Positions 30,582 through 40,512 are shown, counted from the stretch's first letter. The stretch: 64,000 bases of DNA from Microcoleus sp. FACHB-672 (GCF_014695725.1 NZ_JACJOU010000007.1:365327-429326), one strand, 5' to 3'. The notes: a model not told the origin generated them from the sequence alone. Numbers and translations are program-made.

Positions 30582-33113
30582 TCAAAGTTGCTGTGGCGGA
30601 CTACTAGCTAATTTCCTCTCATCACAATGAATTAGCCCTGCCAACTGACCGGCAACATAATCTCTAACTGCCGGCGCAGAATTCAACCGCAACACCTCAC
30701 CGGCGATCGCTTGTGCCTCCCCCATCGTTAAACGTGAAATCGCTGCCTTAACGGCAGAGATTACCGGCACACTCACACTCAACTCATCTACCCCCAATCC
30801 CAACAAAATTGGCACCGCCAAGGAAGATGACGCCAACTCACCGCATACCCCCACCCAAATGCCGGCATGACGCGCCGCTGCAATTGTTTGTGCGATCATC
30901 CGCAACACTGCCGGCTCAAAAGCATCTGCAAGCCTTGCCACCTTGGGATTTGTGCGATCCGCTGCCATAACATACTGGCTCAAATCATTGGTGCCAATAC
31001 TGAAAAAATCCACCTCTACAGCCAGTTGATCCGCCATCACCACTGCCGCCGGCACTTCCACCATTATTCCTACTTCCATCGCTTGATTAAACGGAATGCC
31101 GGCAGATCGCAACTGTGCCGCAGCGGTGGCTAAAATCTCCTTAGCCGCTTGGATTTCCCGCACACAGCTAATCATGGGAAACATCACCTTGATGGGATGC
31201 CGGTGACTCACCCGCAAAATTGCTCGTAACTGAGTTATCAGCAAATCCGGATAATCTAACAGCAAACGAATTCCCCGCCATCCCAAAAAAGGATTGGCTT
31301 CTTGCCCTAAATCTAAATAAGACACCGGCTTATCCCCGCCAATATCCAGCGTGCGAATAATCAGAGGATGGGGCGCTAAACTCTCTGCAATTGCCTCATA
31401 TACCCGCACTTGCTCCTCCTCAGTCGGAGCGCTCGCTTTATCCAAATAAAGAAACTCGCTTCGCAATAATCCCACTCCCTCAGCACCGGCAGCAATAGCG
31501 CTTTTGGCATCAGGAAGCCCACAAACATTTGCCATCACCCGGATCTGATGCCCGTCGCGGGTAACTGCCGGCTGCTGTGCCACCGCTGCCAATTCCCGCC
31601 CTAGCGCCTCCAGACTCTCCCGTTTTCCTTGCAATTCCCCCAACAGATCCGCGTCAGGTTCCACCCAAATCTGTCCCGTTTCCCCATCCAAAGCAATCAC
31701 CGTGCCATTTTCCAAGCGCAACAACTGTGCATCTACACCCATCACAGCCGGAATGCCTAGAGATCGTGCCAAAATCGCACTGTGAGAAGTTGTACTGCCA
31801 TAAACAGTACAAATACCTAACACTTGAGTTAAATCTAACTGTGCGGTTTCCGAAGGACTTAAATCAGTTGCGATTAGAATTGCCGGCGCTTTCAAATCAA
31901 TGGCTGTAGATACCTCGCCGGCAAGCAATCTCAAAACGCGCCGGCTCACATCTGTCACATCCGCCGCTCTTGCCTGTAAATAATTGTCTTCCAGGGTTTC
32001 GTAAGCCGCCACTATCTCATCAATTGCAGCTTTCCACGCAGCCGCAGCACTCAAATTTCCCTCAAAAATGCCCTTTCGCGTCGCTGCTAAAATTGCTGGA
32101 TCTTCCAAGCACAGTAGATGCGCGTCAAAAATTGCTGCCTTCGCTTCCCCCGCTTGCGCGGCTGCCTTTTGGCGGAGAATTTGAATTTGAGTACGAGCGG
32201 TTTGAATGGCTGTTTGTAACTGCTGCCATTCGCTTTCAGGATTTTCTGCGTACTGCGTCTGTATTTCCGGAACCGTAGCGTGGTATAAAATAACCGGCCC
32301 GATGGCAATGCCTTTTGATGCCGGTATGCCCGAAAGTGCGCCCGATCGCACAATGTTGGGCGTTGAAACTTGTTTTGGCTGATGAACTTCCTCACCAAAA
32401 TTCGCTTCAACCAGGGCTTGCAGGGCTGCCAACGCATCTGTTGCATCCGATCCATCTGCCGAGATTGCAATCATTTGTCCTTGGCGCACGCTTAACGTGA
32501 TCACCTGATTGATACTCTTGGCATTCACCGGCATCCTCGATGCAGTCACATTTCGCACCGTGATCTCAGACTCGAACCGGCAAGCTGTGGCAACGAATTT
32601 CGCAGCAGGGCGGGCGTGCAAACCCATCTGATTTTTAACCGTAAGCTGCACTTCACTCTGTTGATGCTTTACCTCATCTGTCGCAATCTCTGAGTGACTG
32701 ATTTCAATTGATAACTGCGCCGCCTTTGCTCCTAGCGCCCCCCGCGCTTCAGCCATGACTTCTTCAATATCCGCGCCGGCAGATGCCTGAATCATTGCCG
32801 CAATCGTTCCCTCAACCAACGGCGCTTCGCACAGTTTAACTTTAGATCTGCGCTCTTCTGGCAGAAATTCCAAAGCCATTTCTGCACTCATCACCGCACT
32901 GCCCAGATCCATCAAAACCACAACGCCACTGTCACTATAAACAGACTCTATTGCCTGATAAACTTGCATCACATCCGTGCCAAAGGGATTTTCCGCATCA
33001 TCCATGCCGGCGGCTATGGCACTTTTCACATCCCCTTGAACCATTTGTAGCGCCAGTTCCCGCACTCCCTCTGCCAGCTTTGCACTGTGAGACACAATCA
33101 CAATTCCAACCAT
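30582..33113 (-). CDS. DhaM-HPr-EI multiphosphoryl transfer protein
   Basis: The 843-residue protein joins three phosphotransfer modules. A DhaM/EIIA-Man-like domain (1-135) has His9 in VSHSAKLAEG, an HPr domain (about 153-240) has His166 in MGLHARPAAKF, and a full-length enzyme I (about 258-835) has His444 in TTSHSAILAR, DIGGDKPVSYL and the C-terminal GVCGELASS. PEP phosphate would pass EI to HPr to DhaM, then to the ADP of a dihydroxyacetone kinase DhaL. E. coli DhaM has only a partial EI, so the complete EI here is notable. No dhaK or dhaL is adjacent. Confidence 0.92.
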   Translation of the reverse strand: MVGIVIVSHSAKLAEGVRELALQMVQGDVKSAIAAGMDDAENPFGTDVMQVYQAIESVYSDSGVVVLMDLGSAVMSAEMALEFLPEERRSKVKLCEAPLVEGTIAAMIQASAGADIEEVMAEARGALGAKAAQLSIEISHSEIATDEVKHQQSEVQLTVKNQMGLHARPAAKFVATACRFESEITVRNVTASRMPVNAKSINQVITLSVRQGQMIAISADGSDATDALAALQALVEANFGEEVHQPKQVSTPNIVRSGALSGIPASKGIAIGPVILYHATVPEIQTQYAENPESEWQQLQTAIQTARTQIQILRQKAAAQAGEAKAAIFDAHLLCLEDPAILAATRKGIFEGNLSAAAAWKAAIDEIVAAYETLEDNYLQARAADVTDVSRRVLRLLAGEVSTAIDLKAPAILIATDLSPSETAQLDLTQVLGICTVYGSTTSHSAILARSLGIPAVMGVDAQLLRLENGTVIALDGETGQIWVEPDADLLGELQGKRESLEALGRELAAVAQQPAVTRDGHQIRVMANVCGLPDAKSAIAAGAEGVGLLRSEFLYLDKASAPTEEEQVRVYEAIAESLAPHPLIIRTLDIGGDKPVSYLDLGQEANPFLGWRGIRLLLDYPDLLITQLRAILRVSHRHPIKVMFPMISCVREIQAAKEILATAAAQLRSAGIPFNQAMEVGIMVEVPAAVVMADQLAVEVDFFSIGTNDLSQYVMAADRTNPKVARLADAFEPAVLRMIAQTIAAARHAGIWVGVCGELASSSLAVPILLGLGVDELSVSVPVISAVKAAISRLTMGEAQAIAGEVLRLNSAPAVRDYVAGQLAGLIHCDERKLASSPPQQL

Positions 33114-33356
33114 TGTTCATGCCTTTTTAAAGGAATCGCTTAAATCTGACATCGTCACCTCATTTTTAAGCAGCCCAAAAGAGTGCCGGTGAGTTCAATT
33201 CTCTAAAGAAAACTTTCTTGATTAGCCCAAAAATGAATACCCAGACGAGAAAGTTATCCCAATTGTAGGGGAAAAATGCCCTTGAACCGGCACCCACTTT
33301 CTGCCACGATTGGCTAGCGCTGTGTGCGCTTTCTCTATTTATCCCTTTAAACGTTG

Positions 33357-34526
33357 ATGTACTTTGAAAATCCTCGAATGCAGGCTGTGCAGTCACCCAT
33401 TATTCCCGTTGTGGGAGAACTCATTCGCGCTTATCCCGGAACGATTTCTTTGGGACAGGGTGTGGTCTATTACGGGCCGCCGGCTGCCGCTTTCGAGCAA
33501 ATTCCTCAATTTCTGGCCGATCCAGACAACCATAAATACAAACCTGTCGCAGGAATTCCCCAGTTAGTTGATGCGATTGCCGCCAAACTCAAGGGTGAAA
33601 ATGACATTGACATTAATGCTCAATGCTGCATTGTTGTTACTGCCGGCAGCAATATGGGATTTATGAATGCAATTCTCGCTATTACATCTCCCGGCGATGA
33701 AATTATTATTCAAACGCCCTATTATTTTAACCATGAAATGGCGATTACAATGGCAAGCTGCGTGCCGGTGCCGGTTGCAACGGATAACAATTATCAATTG
33801 CGTTTAGATGCGATTGAGCAAGCGATTACAGAGAAAACCCGTGCTATTGTTACCATTTCACCTAACAATCCCACAGGAGCGGTGTATCCTCCAGAAGCGC
33901 TGCGTGCTGTGAATGAAATTTGCTGCCGGCATGGTATTTATCACATCAGTGATGAAGCGTATGAATATTTCACATATAATGGCGTCAAGCATTTTTCTCC
34001 CGGCTCTATTCCCAAAAGCAATGCCCATACGATTTCGCTTTACTCACTCTCTAAAGCTTATGGGTTTGCTTCGTGGCGCATTGGTTATATGGTAATCCCA
34101 GAACATTTACTGATTGCAGTTAAAAAAATTCAAGATACGATCTTGATCTGTCCGCCGGTTGTTTCCCAGTACGCGGCTGTGGGAGTGTTGCAAATCGGAG
34201 CCGACTACTGTTATGAAAAGCTCCGTACTATTACTGAAGTTCGAGAAACTGTTCTGGCAAAACTCAGCATTATCTCTGATGTATGCAGCGTGCCACCTGC
34301 TGATGGTGCTTTCTATTTTCTGCTCAAAATTCACACTCAGCAGAATGATATTGAGTTAGTCGAACGTTTAATTCGCGAACATGGTGTGGCGGTGATTCCA
34401 GGTACAACGTTTGGCATAAAGGATGGGTGCTATTTACGGGTTGCCTACGGTGCCTTGCAACAGGAAACTGCATCCGAAGGCATTACACGCTTGGTGTGTG
34501 GGTTGCAAGCGATTTTAAGTACCTAA
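33357..34526 (+). CDS. PLP-dependent aminotransferase, class I
   Basis: The 389-residue enzyme belongs to fold-type I aminotransferases. It has GQGVVYYGPP near residue 34, PNNPTGAVYP (169-178), the pyridine-contacting Asp in HISDEAYEYF, and Lys233 in YSLSKAYGFASWRIGY as the Schiff-base lysine. A conserved C-terminal Arg (YLRVAYG) binds the substrate carboxylate. The amino donor and acceptor cannot be predicted. ATG at 33357 directly follows an in-frame TTG. It diverges from the phosphotransferase gene across 240 bp. Confidence 0.92.
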   Translation: MYFENPRMQAVQSPIIPVVGELIRAYPGTISLGQGVVYYGPPAAAFEQIPQFLADPDNHKYKPVAGIPQLVDAIAAKLKGENDIDINAQCCIVVTAGSNMGFMNAILAITSPGDEIIIQTPYYFNHEMAITMASCVPVPVATDNNYQLRLDAIEQAITEKTRAIVTISPNNPTGAVYPPEALRAVNEICCRHGIYHISDEAYEYFTYNGVKHFSPGSIPKSNAHTISLYSLSKAYGFASWRIGYMVIPEHLLIAVKKIQDTILICPPVVSQYAAVGVLQIGADYCYEKLRTITEVRETVLAKLSIISDVCSVPPADGAFYFLLKIHTQQNDIELVERLIREHGVAVIPGTTFGIKDGCYLRVAYGALQQETASEGITRLVCGLQAILST

Positions 34527-35006
34527 AGCTGTAGAAACTGAACTGCCGGCGTCGAGCATGAAAGCACTAGAAATGCTAGACCTTCAGCCTCAACAATTAG
34601 GGGGTGCCAGTTGGCAAACTGTCCATTCTTTTTGTAGCGCTAACTTCCATCGGCAACCTTAGAAGATATAGCCTGTCTGGATGTGTCTCTGGGTAAAATT
34701 GACTGCCGCCTGAACGTTTTTCACCGACTTGGCTTGTGGCACAGTAACGATCCTTCAGTTCTTCAAAGTTTTATATATTAAAAGGGTCGAGTTAAAGCAC
34801 CGCCGAATCCAATTTCTAGCCTTCTTGAATAGAGTTAAAAGGAGTAATTCAAAAGCCGTAGAATTGAATAAAATCAATAAAACTCTACAGCCTTTGAAAA
34901 AGTCTTTTAACTTGAATGAGCTAGGAATTTCCAGGAAACCGATTTGACAGGAAAAATTCACTCACTTTCTCCGTAAAACTACCAACCTTCAATCAGGGCA
35001 CAGAAA
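34527..35006. other. Intergenic region without recognised gene
   Basis: The 480 bp contain a short palindrome TGCCAGTTGGCA (34605-34616) and an AT-rich part with AAAGGAG motifs. A 72-codon frame at 34729-34947 has basic composition and no ribosome site or recognisable domain, and is not called. The promoter of the NfeD-like gene probably lies near the right end. Confidence 0.5.
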
Positions 35007-35309
35007 ATGTTTAACCTTTCTAAGTTATTCGCTCCAAATCCCCAAGATACAGACTCCAACTCCGGGCTAGATACAGTAGATTCTTCCAATTCTGATATCA
35101 GCAATTTCTTGGGTTCAGCCGGCGCGGAAGCCACCGTTGATGAAGTAATCGAAGGCCCCGGTAAGAAAAAAGGACGAGTGTATTTTCAAGGAACTTGGTG
35201 GCCGGCTGTGTGTACACTGGAAGCCGTTTTAAATCCTGGAGAAGTTGTTAAGGTTGTTGGCATTGATCGCATCACTCTGCTAGTTGAACCCTTCGGTGAC
35301 AATGAATAG
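35007..35309 (+). CDS. NfeD-type OB-fold protein
   Basis: The 100-residue protein has an acidic, low-complexity N-terminal half and an OB-fold at about residues 45-96 (GRVYFQGTWWPA, then LNPGEVVKVVGIDRITLLVEP). The second part matches the C-terminal domain of NfeD, normally attached to membrane proteases or helices and partnered with slipins/flotillins. Here the domain stands alone with no membrane segment. Function unknown. A small acidic protein gene follows. Confidence 0.8.
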   Translation: MFNLSKLFAPNPQDTDSNSGLDTVDSSNSDISNFLGSAGAEATVDEVIEGPGKKKGRVYFQGTWWPAVCTLEAVLNPGEVVKVVGIDRITLLVEPFGDNE

Positions 35310-35419
35310 TCTTCTGGTTAGCCGGCTTAAAGTCATCAAAAATAGATTCTTACCTAAGACTGATGTCCGGTTCACCAATAAACCTAATACTTGTGAGAGA
35401 ACTTGAGCAGGTGGCAAAA

Positions 35420-35638
35420 ATGGTTTTTAACCCACAGAACGATTCCGGCTTTCTCACGCCGGATGCGGGACCCGATACTTCTCGCGCTAGCTACTCCGAT
35501 GCGCTAAATCTTGACCGGAATGATTCTAGTCACGATGATGAAAATGTAGATGTTCCGGTTCCTGAAGGTTCAGGAACCGCCGACAATCCAAACGTTGTTG
35601 ATCGTCAGATTAATATTATCAATCGCAGCGCCGGCTGA
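35420..35638 (+). CDS. Small acidic hypothetical protein
   Basis: The 72-residue product is rich in Asp, Asn and Ser (for example DRNDSSHDDENVDVPVPEG) and probably disordered. ATG at 35420 has AGGTGG seven bases upstream and gives a more natural start than an in-frame ATG at 35363. It is not recognised. Its close position after the NfeD-like gene suggests cotranscription. Confidence 0.5.
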   Translation: MVFNPQNDSGFLTPDAGPDTSRASYSDALNLDRNDSSHDDENVDVPVPEGSGTADNPNVVDRQINIINRSAG

Positions 35639-35778
35639 GAGATGAATTCATCACGCCCCACTTTTTTGTAGAGTTTGTAAGGCCGGCATTGATTGCTTAA
35701 CTTTGCACCAAATTTTAATCGTGTTACGATTTCTGATTTTTAAATAAACCGTTCACCGCAACTGCGCTATAGAACCGT

Positions 35779-36414
35779 TTATCTTAAGTGATCTGGGATA
35801 GTTTCAGGCACAACCCAGTAGTAAAGAACGTGCTTGCGCTCCCTATTTTCAACAATTACGACCCGATCCGGTTTCCAGTCACCCATATCAAAGCTGTGAG
35901 ACACAATGCGAGTGCCTGGTTTGAGTTCTTTAAGCAACTTAGGGCGAAGCTTCAAATTTACACTGCGAAGCAGGTAAAGCGTCACAACGGTTGCCTTACT
36001 TAAGTCAGCCGTAAACAAGTCTTGTTGTAAAAACTGAACCCGATCTGTTACGCCAGCTTTTTGGGCGTTATTAAAAGCTTCTTGAATTAGTTTCGGATTA
36101 ATATCAATTCCAACGCCTTGGGTGCCCAATTTTTGGGCTGCTGTAATCACGATCCGCCCATCGCCACTACCAAGATCGTAGAGGATATCATTGCCTGTGA
36201 CCCCCGCAACGTTAAGCATTTCTTCTACAACCTTAGAAGGGGTTGGCACATAAGGCACATCAGAGAGCTTTTCTTGAGGTTGAATAACGGGTGCGGCATT
36301 CTGAACTTGAAACTGTTCAGCCGCAACTTTTAGTTGTTGAGTATGTGCAGCTCCCCCTAAGCCGATAACACTGCTCAAGGCAACTATCGAAAGCAGTATT
36401 TGTTGTAAGTGCAT
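35779..36414 (-). CDS. SAM-dependent methyltransferase with N-terminal signal sequence
   Basis: The 211-residue protein has a class I methyltransferase core: motif I LYDLGSGDGRIVITAA (about 78-93), GIDINPKLI as the SAM-ribose-binding acidic loop, and QQDLFTADLS. The first 23 residues (MHLQQILLSIVALSSVIGLGG, then AAHTQQ) form an apparent Sec signal peptide or anchor. SAM is made in the cytoplasm, so export of a methyltransferase would be odd. The N terminus may instead anchor it to the membrane. The substrate is unknown. Confidence 0.82.
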   Translation of the reverse strand: MHLQQILLSIVALSSVIGLGGAAHTQQLKVAAEQFQVQNAAPVIQPQEKLSDVPYVPTPSKVVEEMLNVAGVTGNDILYDLGSGDGRIVITAAQKLGTQGVGIDINPKLIQEAFNNAQKAGVTDRVQFLQQDLFTADLSKATVVTLYLLRSVNLKLRPKLLKELKPGTRIVSHSFDMGDWKPDRVVIVENRERKHVLYYWVVPETIPDHLR

Positions 36415-36598
36415 AGGAAATTTTATCCTTATAAAGAGGGAGCTGGACTCTCGAACAAACGGTTTCGTGTGACTTAGCAGAAGTCAGCGTGCATTAATGC
36501 GATCACCGGCAAGATTTGAGTGCGATTAAAATCACAATAATACTATGAAGCCGGTCACACTCCTATACTCCTTTAGTCACTAGACAGCATTTTTTTTT

Positions 36599-36611
36599 GG
36601 TATAGAATACC
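36599..36611. promoter_or_regulatory. Palindrome upstream of a small gene
   Basis: GGTATAGAATACC has perfect 5-bp arms (GGTAT/ATACC) around AGA. It lies 44 bp upstream of the 38-codon gene and follows a T-run. It could be an operator or part of the promoter. Confidence 0.4.
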
Positions 36612-36654
36612 CTGTATGGGTGAAAGTTTTAAGGTCTTTTAGGAGTGCATCGAA

Positions 36655-36771
36655 ATGACTACAACAACAACCAAAACTACAACCACAACCCCAATATTGC
36701 GCCAAAACCCTTTTACCACTTATCGCGACCCCAAAACGGGTCGCTGGGTGGTTGTCACGCCTCCCAAGTGA
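36655..36771 (+). CDS. 38-residue threonine-rich small protein
   Basis: The product starts with a Thr-rich segment and ends PFTTYRDPKTGRWVVVTPPK. AGGAG lies 8 bases before the ATG. The C-terminal part has a compact DPKTGRW pattern seen in folded small proteins, so it is probably a real gene. No function can be assigned. Confidence 0.6.
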   Translation: MTTTTTKTTTTTPILRQNPFTTYRDPKTGRWVVVTPPK

Positions 36772-37067
36772 GGCCGGCAATCCATTATTAATCATTCTGG
36801 TGCTACAGCTGAGTCGGCTAAATTTAACCACAGCAAGCAAGCTGTACATTATAAGCCAGACAATATAGATGTTTCCTAGCCGCCGGCATCACAAAAGAGC
36901 CGGCGGTATTTCTCTTGGGTGGGTCACCCCTCAGCATAGGCGGCTGATTTTGATAGTATTCGACTGCTTGTACCAGTTGTTGTAGAAAAGACTAACGGTA
37001 GGTTAGAGCGCCTCACTTTCTATTAAAATTAGAAAGAATACAATTATGGCTTAGCTCAACACAAATT

Positions 37068-37277
37068 ATGCCGAAAAATGAGAATATAATTAGGCTCAAT
37101 CAGTTTTTAAAATGGCAAGGAATCGTGGATACAGGCGGGCAAGCAAAGCTAATGATTCAAGGCGGAGAAGTTTTAGTCAACGGCATCCTTGAAACCAGAC
37201 GTGGCAGGCAATTAGTATCAGGTGATCGCGTTACCGTTGGGGGCGAAACTTTTGAAGTTGATTTAAATAATGCTTGA
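37068..37277 (+). CDS. S4-domain RNA-binding protein (YbcJ/RqcP-like)
   Basis: The 69-residue protein consists of one S4 RNA-binding domain: IRLNQFLKWQGIVDTGGQAK, GGEVLVNGILETRRGRQL and GDRVTVGGETFEV. Stand-alone S4 proteins of this length include E. coli YbcJ and the ribosome-quality-control factor RqcP. It is likely to bind rRNA or tRNA. The neighbourhood gives no further clue. Confidence 0.9.
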   Translation: MPKNENIIRLNQFLKWQGIVDTGGQAKLMIQGGEVLVNGILETRRGRQLVSGDRVTVGGETFEVDLNNA

Positions 37278-37362
37278 TACTTTATAATAATTTTGTGCCA
37301 ACAGCGAGTTATTGAACCCTTAAATTATTCCGGGACAGCTTTTAATCTTAAACGGATAAAAC

Positions 37363-37477
37363 CACAGATAAACAAATAGTGTCGATCACATGACCCGCAA
37401 GGAAATTCAGTGATTGGCGGGATTTGAAGCTGAGGCGGAAGCCTAAAACTAAGTTAATTTATCTGTATTTATCTGTG
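37363..37477. repeat. Spaced inverted repeat in intergenic region
   Basis: CACAGATAAA (37363-37372) is repeated in inverted form as TTTATCTGTG (37468-37477), about 95 bp apart. It sits between two convergent genes (S4 protein and the LOV cyclase). It could be a degenerate dispersed element. Confidence 0.55.
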
Positions 37478-37542
37478 CTTAGAAATAAACCTTTAGCCAG
37501 GAAGGTAGAGACGAAAAGCACCTTCCCTTACTGGATAAAGCC

Positions 37543-40512
37543 CTAGATTGACAAAGTAAGAGACACGCGCTTAGCCTCTAGCGGCTTAGAGAAAAAATAT
37601 CCTTGCCCAAACTCGCATTGCAGTGCTTTTAACTGAGTTAATTGCTCCAGTGTTTCCACGCCTTCTGCGATCGCATTCATTCCTAGATTTTTTGCTAGGA
37701 CTACAATCGTCCGTACAATCTCCAAGCTTTCATCATCCACCATCATCTGCTTCACAAAAGAGCGGTCAATTTTCAAAGTATCAATCGGAAAGCGGCGTAA
37801 ATAACTCAAAGATGAATAGCCGGTGCCGAAGTCGTCCATATATAGTTGAACACCCAACTTTCTTAATTTCCAGAGCATCGCGGATGCAGATTCAACATTT
37901 TCCATAATCGCGCTTTCAGTAATTTCTAACTTCAAATTGCTGGCATCCAAATCCGCTTCCTTAAGAATATTAGCGATTTGTTCCACTAAATTTGGTTGAG
38001 AAAACTGTTTCCCCGAAAGATTCACGCTGACACTCAAAGGTCGATGATTTGGAAATTGTAACTGCCAAGCGCGAAGTTGGTAGCAAGCTTTGCGGAGTAC
38101 CCCCCAGCCAATCAAATTAATCAGTCCGGTTTCTTCAGCTAAGGGGATAAATTCACCTGGAGAAATGACGCCCCGATCTGGATGTTGCCAACGCACTAGG
38201 GCTTCAAAACCAGTAATTTGCTCAGTTGCTAAAGATACGATAGGCTGATAGTAAACTTCAAATTCCTGACGCTCAATCGCTCGTCGCAAATCGGTTTCTA
38301 ATTGCAACAAAGCCACCGCACGCGCGTGCATATTTTTATCAAAAACTTCATGACGTGCTTTCCCCAGTGCTTTCGCCCGATACATCGCAATATCAGCATC
38401 GCGCAGGATATCTTCAGGCTGGTTATAACCTGTTGAACTCAAGGCAATGCCAATGCTGACTGTGGTAAAGACTTCATCTGTATCTAACTTCAGCGGCAGG
38501 GTTAATTCCTTATGGATGCGCTCAGCAACATGGATAGCCTCACCAACCCCTTTAATATCTTCCAGCAAAATAGCAAATTCATCCCCCCCCAAACGTGCAA
38601 CCGTATCGCCACTTCGCAGACTTGCCTCTAATCTTTTAGCGCTCTCTATGAGCATCTTGTCGCCGGCAAGATGTCCTAAACTGTCGTTAACATTTTTAAA
38701 GCGATCCAGATCCAAGAAAAGAACGGCAAATAAATAATTTTCAGATCGTTTGGCACGCTCAAAGGCGCGCTCTAGGCGTTCCATAAACAAGGCGCGGTTA
38801 GGCAAATTCGTAAGCGCATCGTAAAATGCGTTGTGCAGCAGTTGTTCTTCAACTTGCTTGCGCTCAGTAATATCTGTTTGAATCCCGACGAAATGAGTTA
38901 AAGTGCCGCCAGCGTCATAAATCGGTGAAATATGCAACTCATTCCAGAACCGGCAGCCATCCTTGCGGTAGTTGCGTAAGACGACGCTAGTGCTTTTTCC
39001 TTCTTTTAAAGCAGCACGCATTTCCTCTAAAGCCGGCTGATTGTTGTCATTTCCTTGCAAAAACCGGCAGTTGCGTCCAATCACTTCTGCGCCACTGTAA
39101 CCCGTGATCCGCTCGAAGGCAGGATTAACATAGATAACGGGTAAATCAGGCAATCTAGCATCAACGATGACAATGCCATTACTGCTAGCGGCGATGGCAC
39201 GATCACGCAGTCGTGAAATTTCCTCGGCTTGTTGACGCTCTGTGACATCGCGAATCACGAGTACCCAGTTACTCGCTTGAGAACCGGCTTTCACGCTCAG
39301 GGGTTGCGCCACGATTTCAAACACTGAGCGCGTTACACCCTCTAGCACCACTTCATGACAGCTAATTTCTTTGGGATTTGGCTGTAGCAGTACCTCCAGC
39401 GATTGTGTTCCTAAGTGAGTCAGTGCGTCCCCAACGCTCTGGGTTGTCAGCAGCGCCAGGTATTTGCGAGCAGTTGGGTTAGCCAAAACGATACGTCTGC
39501 CGGCATCCAACAGCAACACGCCTTCAGGTAAATTTTCTACTAAACTTTCTAAATGTTGTTGCTCAACCGCCAAGAGTGTTCGCAAGCGCTGAATCGAGAG
39601 GGAAGCTTGAGTGGCAACCGTGTACAGCAATCTGACTTGATCTTCGGTGAATGCGCCTTCGGCTTGTGCGCCAACAAAGAGCAACCCCACGACTTCGTTA
39701 TTATCGGCATCGATGATCGGGACTTGGAAAGACGAACCCAAAGCACTCAGGGGTTTTCGTGTGGCATCAAATGTGTCTGAGTGCAGCGTGATGATGGCGC
39801 ATGATTGTTCTTCTCCTTGGGTTTTGTTCCCCCTCATGCGGGTAAAGGTTTTGAACAAACGCTTTTGAATCTGCTCATGAATCGCCGGCTCGATCTGGCA
39901 AGTTGGTTGCATGAAAAAATGGCACGAGTCGTCGGCGCTCAAGATGCTCGCTGAAATGTCATGTGGCACCGCGCGGTAAAGGTGCGCTAGCATTCGACGA
40001 ACCAATTCTTCGTAGTTAAGGGTGTAAGCCAGTTGCCGGGAAAGCTCGTAGAGCACCTCGAACTTCCGTGCTCGCTTTTCGGCTATTTCTATCTGTAGAG
40101 CTTGCTCTTCTATTTCTGTGAGCAACTGCTGCCGGGTGATGGCGCAATCGATGGAATGAATCAGCTCAGCTCCATTGAAGGGGTACGGGAGAATACAAGC
40201 TTGAGTATCAATTTCACTTGAGTTGAGGAAGTTTTGTCCCTCATTTTTTTCTGTAAGCATAATAATCGGTATTTTTAAAGTGTGAGCGTGAGTTGTGAGC
40301 CGGTAGCTCAATTCCCACATAGTTGGCAAACAGAGATCCAGCAAAATTACGTCAATGCCGCCTTTCGCTAAACGCTGTATCCCTATTTCTACCTGATGAA
40401 TGTCCAGCAGCTCGACGTAAACCGCAGCAAAATTGGCTAAAGTATTTTTTATGAAACTGGCATTTTCCAAGTTATCTATAATGACTAAGACGTTGAGAGG
40501 CGGATCTTTCAT
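37543..40512 (-). CDS. REC-GAF-PAS-LOV-GGDEF-EAL protein, blue-light c-di-GMP enzyme
   Basis: The 989-residue protein begins with a receiver-like domain (1-125; Asp59 in ILLDLCLP, Lys89). A GAF (about 153-312) and a PAS (about 318-425) come next, then a LOV domain (about 434-552). The LOV domain has Cys482 in GRNCRFLQ and the flavin-contacting residues of NYRKDG, FWNELHIS and GIQTD, so it should form a blue-light cysteinyl-FMN adduct. The GGDEF motif is intact (642-646) with an I-site RxxD (633-636). The EAL domain has GFEALVRW (EAL 770-772) and [10 protein letters not shown]. It can therefore make and degrade c-di-GMP. It lies 254 bp after the triple KaiC-like gene on the same strand. Confidence 0.92.
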   Translation of the reverse strand: MKDPPLNVLVIIDNLENASFIKNTLANFAAVYVELLDIHQVEIGIQRLAKGGIDVILLDLCLPTMWELSYRLTTHAHTLKIPIIMLTEKNEGQNFLNSSEIDTQACILPYPFNGAELIHSIDCAITRQQLLTEIEEQALQIEIAEKRARKFEVLYELSRQLAYTLNYEELVRRMLAHLYRAVPHDISASILSADDSCHFFMQPTCQIEPAIHEQIQKRLFKTFTRMRGNKTQGEEQSCAIITLHSDTFDATRKPLSALGSSFQVPIIDADNNEVVGLLFVGAQAEGAFTEDQVRLLYTVATQASLSIQRLRTLLAVEQQHLESLVENLPEGVLLLDAGRRIVLANPTARKYLALLTTQSVGDALTHLGTQSLEVLLQPNPKEISCHEVVLEGVTRSVFEIVAQPLSVKAGSQASNWVLVIRDVTERQQAEEISRLRDRAIAASSNGIVIVDARLPDLPVIYVNPAFERITGYSGAEVIGRNCRFLQGNDNNQPALEEMRAALKEGKSTSVVLRNYRKDGCRFWNELHISPIYDAGGTLTHFVGIQTDITERKQVEEQLLHNAFYDALTNLPNRALFMERLERAFERAKRSENYLFAVLFLDLDRFKNVNDSLGHLAGDKMLIESAKRLEASLRSGDTVARLGGDEFAILLEDIKGVGEAIHVAERIHKELTLPLKLDTDEVFTTVSIGIALSSTGYNQPEDILRDADIAMYRAKALGKARHEVFDKNMHARAVALLQLETDLRRAIERQEFEVYYQPIVSLATEQITGFEALVRWQHPDRGVISPGEFIPLAEETGLINLIGWGVLRKACYQLRAWQLQFPNHRPLSVSVNLSGKQFSQPNLVEQIANILKEADLDASNLKLEITESAIMENVESASAMLWKLRKLGVQLYMDDFGTGYSSLSYLRRFPIDTLKIDRSFVKQMMVDDESLEIVRTIVVLAKNLGMNAIAEGVETLEQLTQLKALQCEFGQGYFFSKPLEAKRVSLTLSI

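Noticed and set aside
34729..34947. 72-codon frame between the aminotransferase and NfeD-like genes
   Set aside because: Basic, low-complexity translation from AT-rich DNA, with no start signal.
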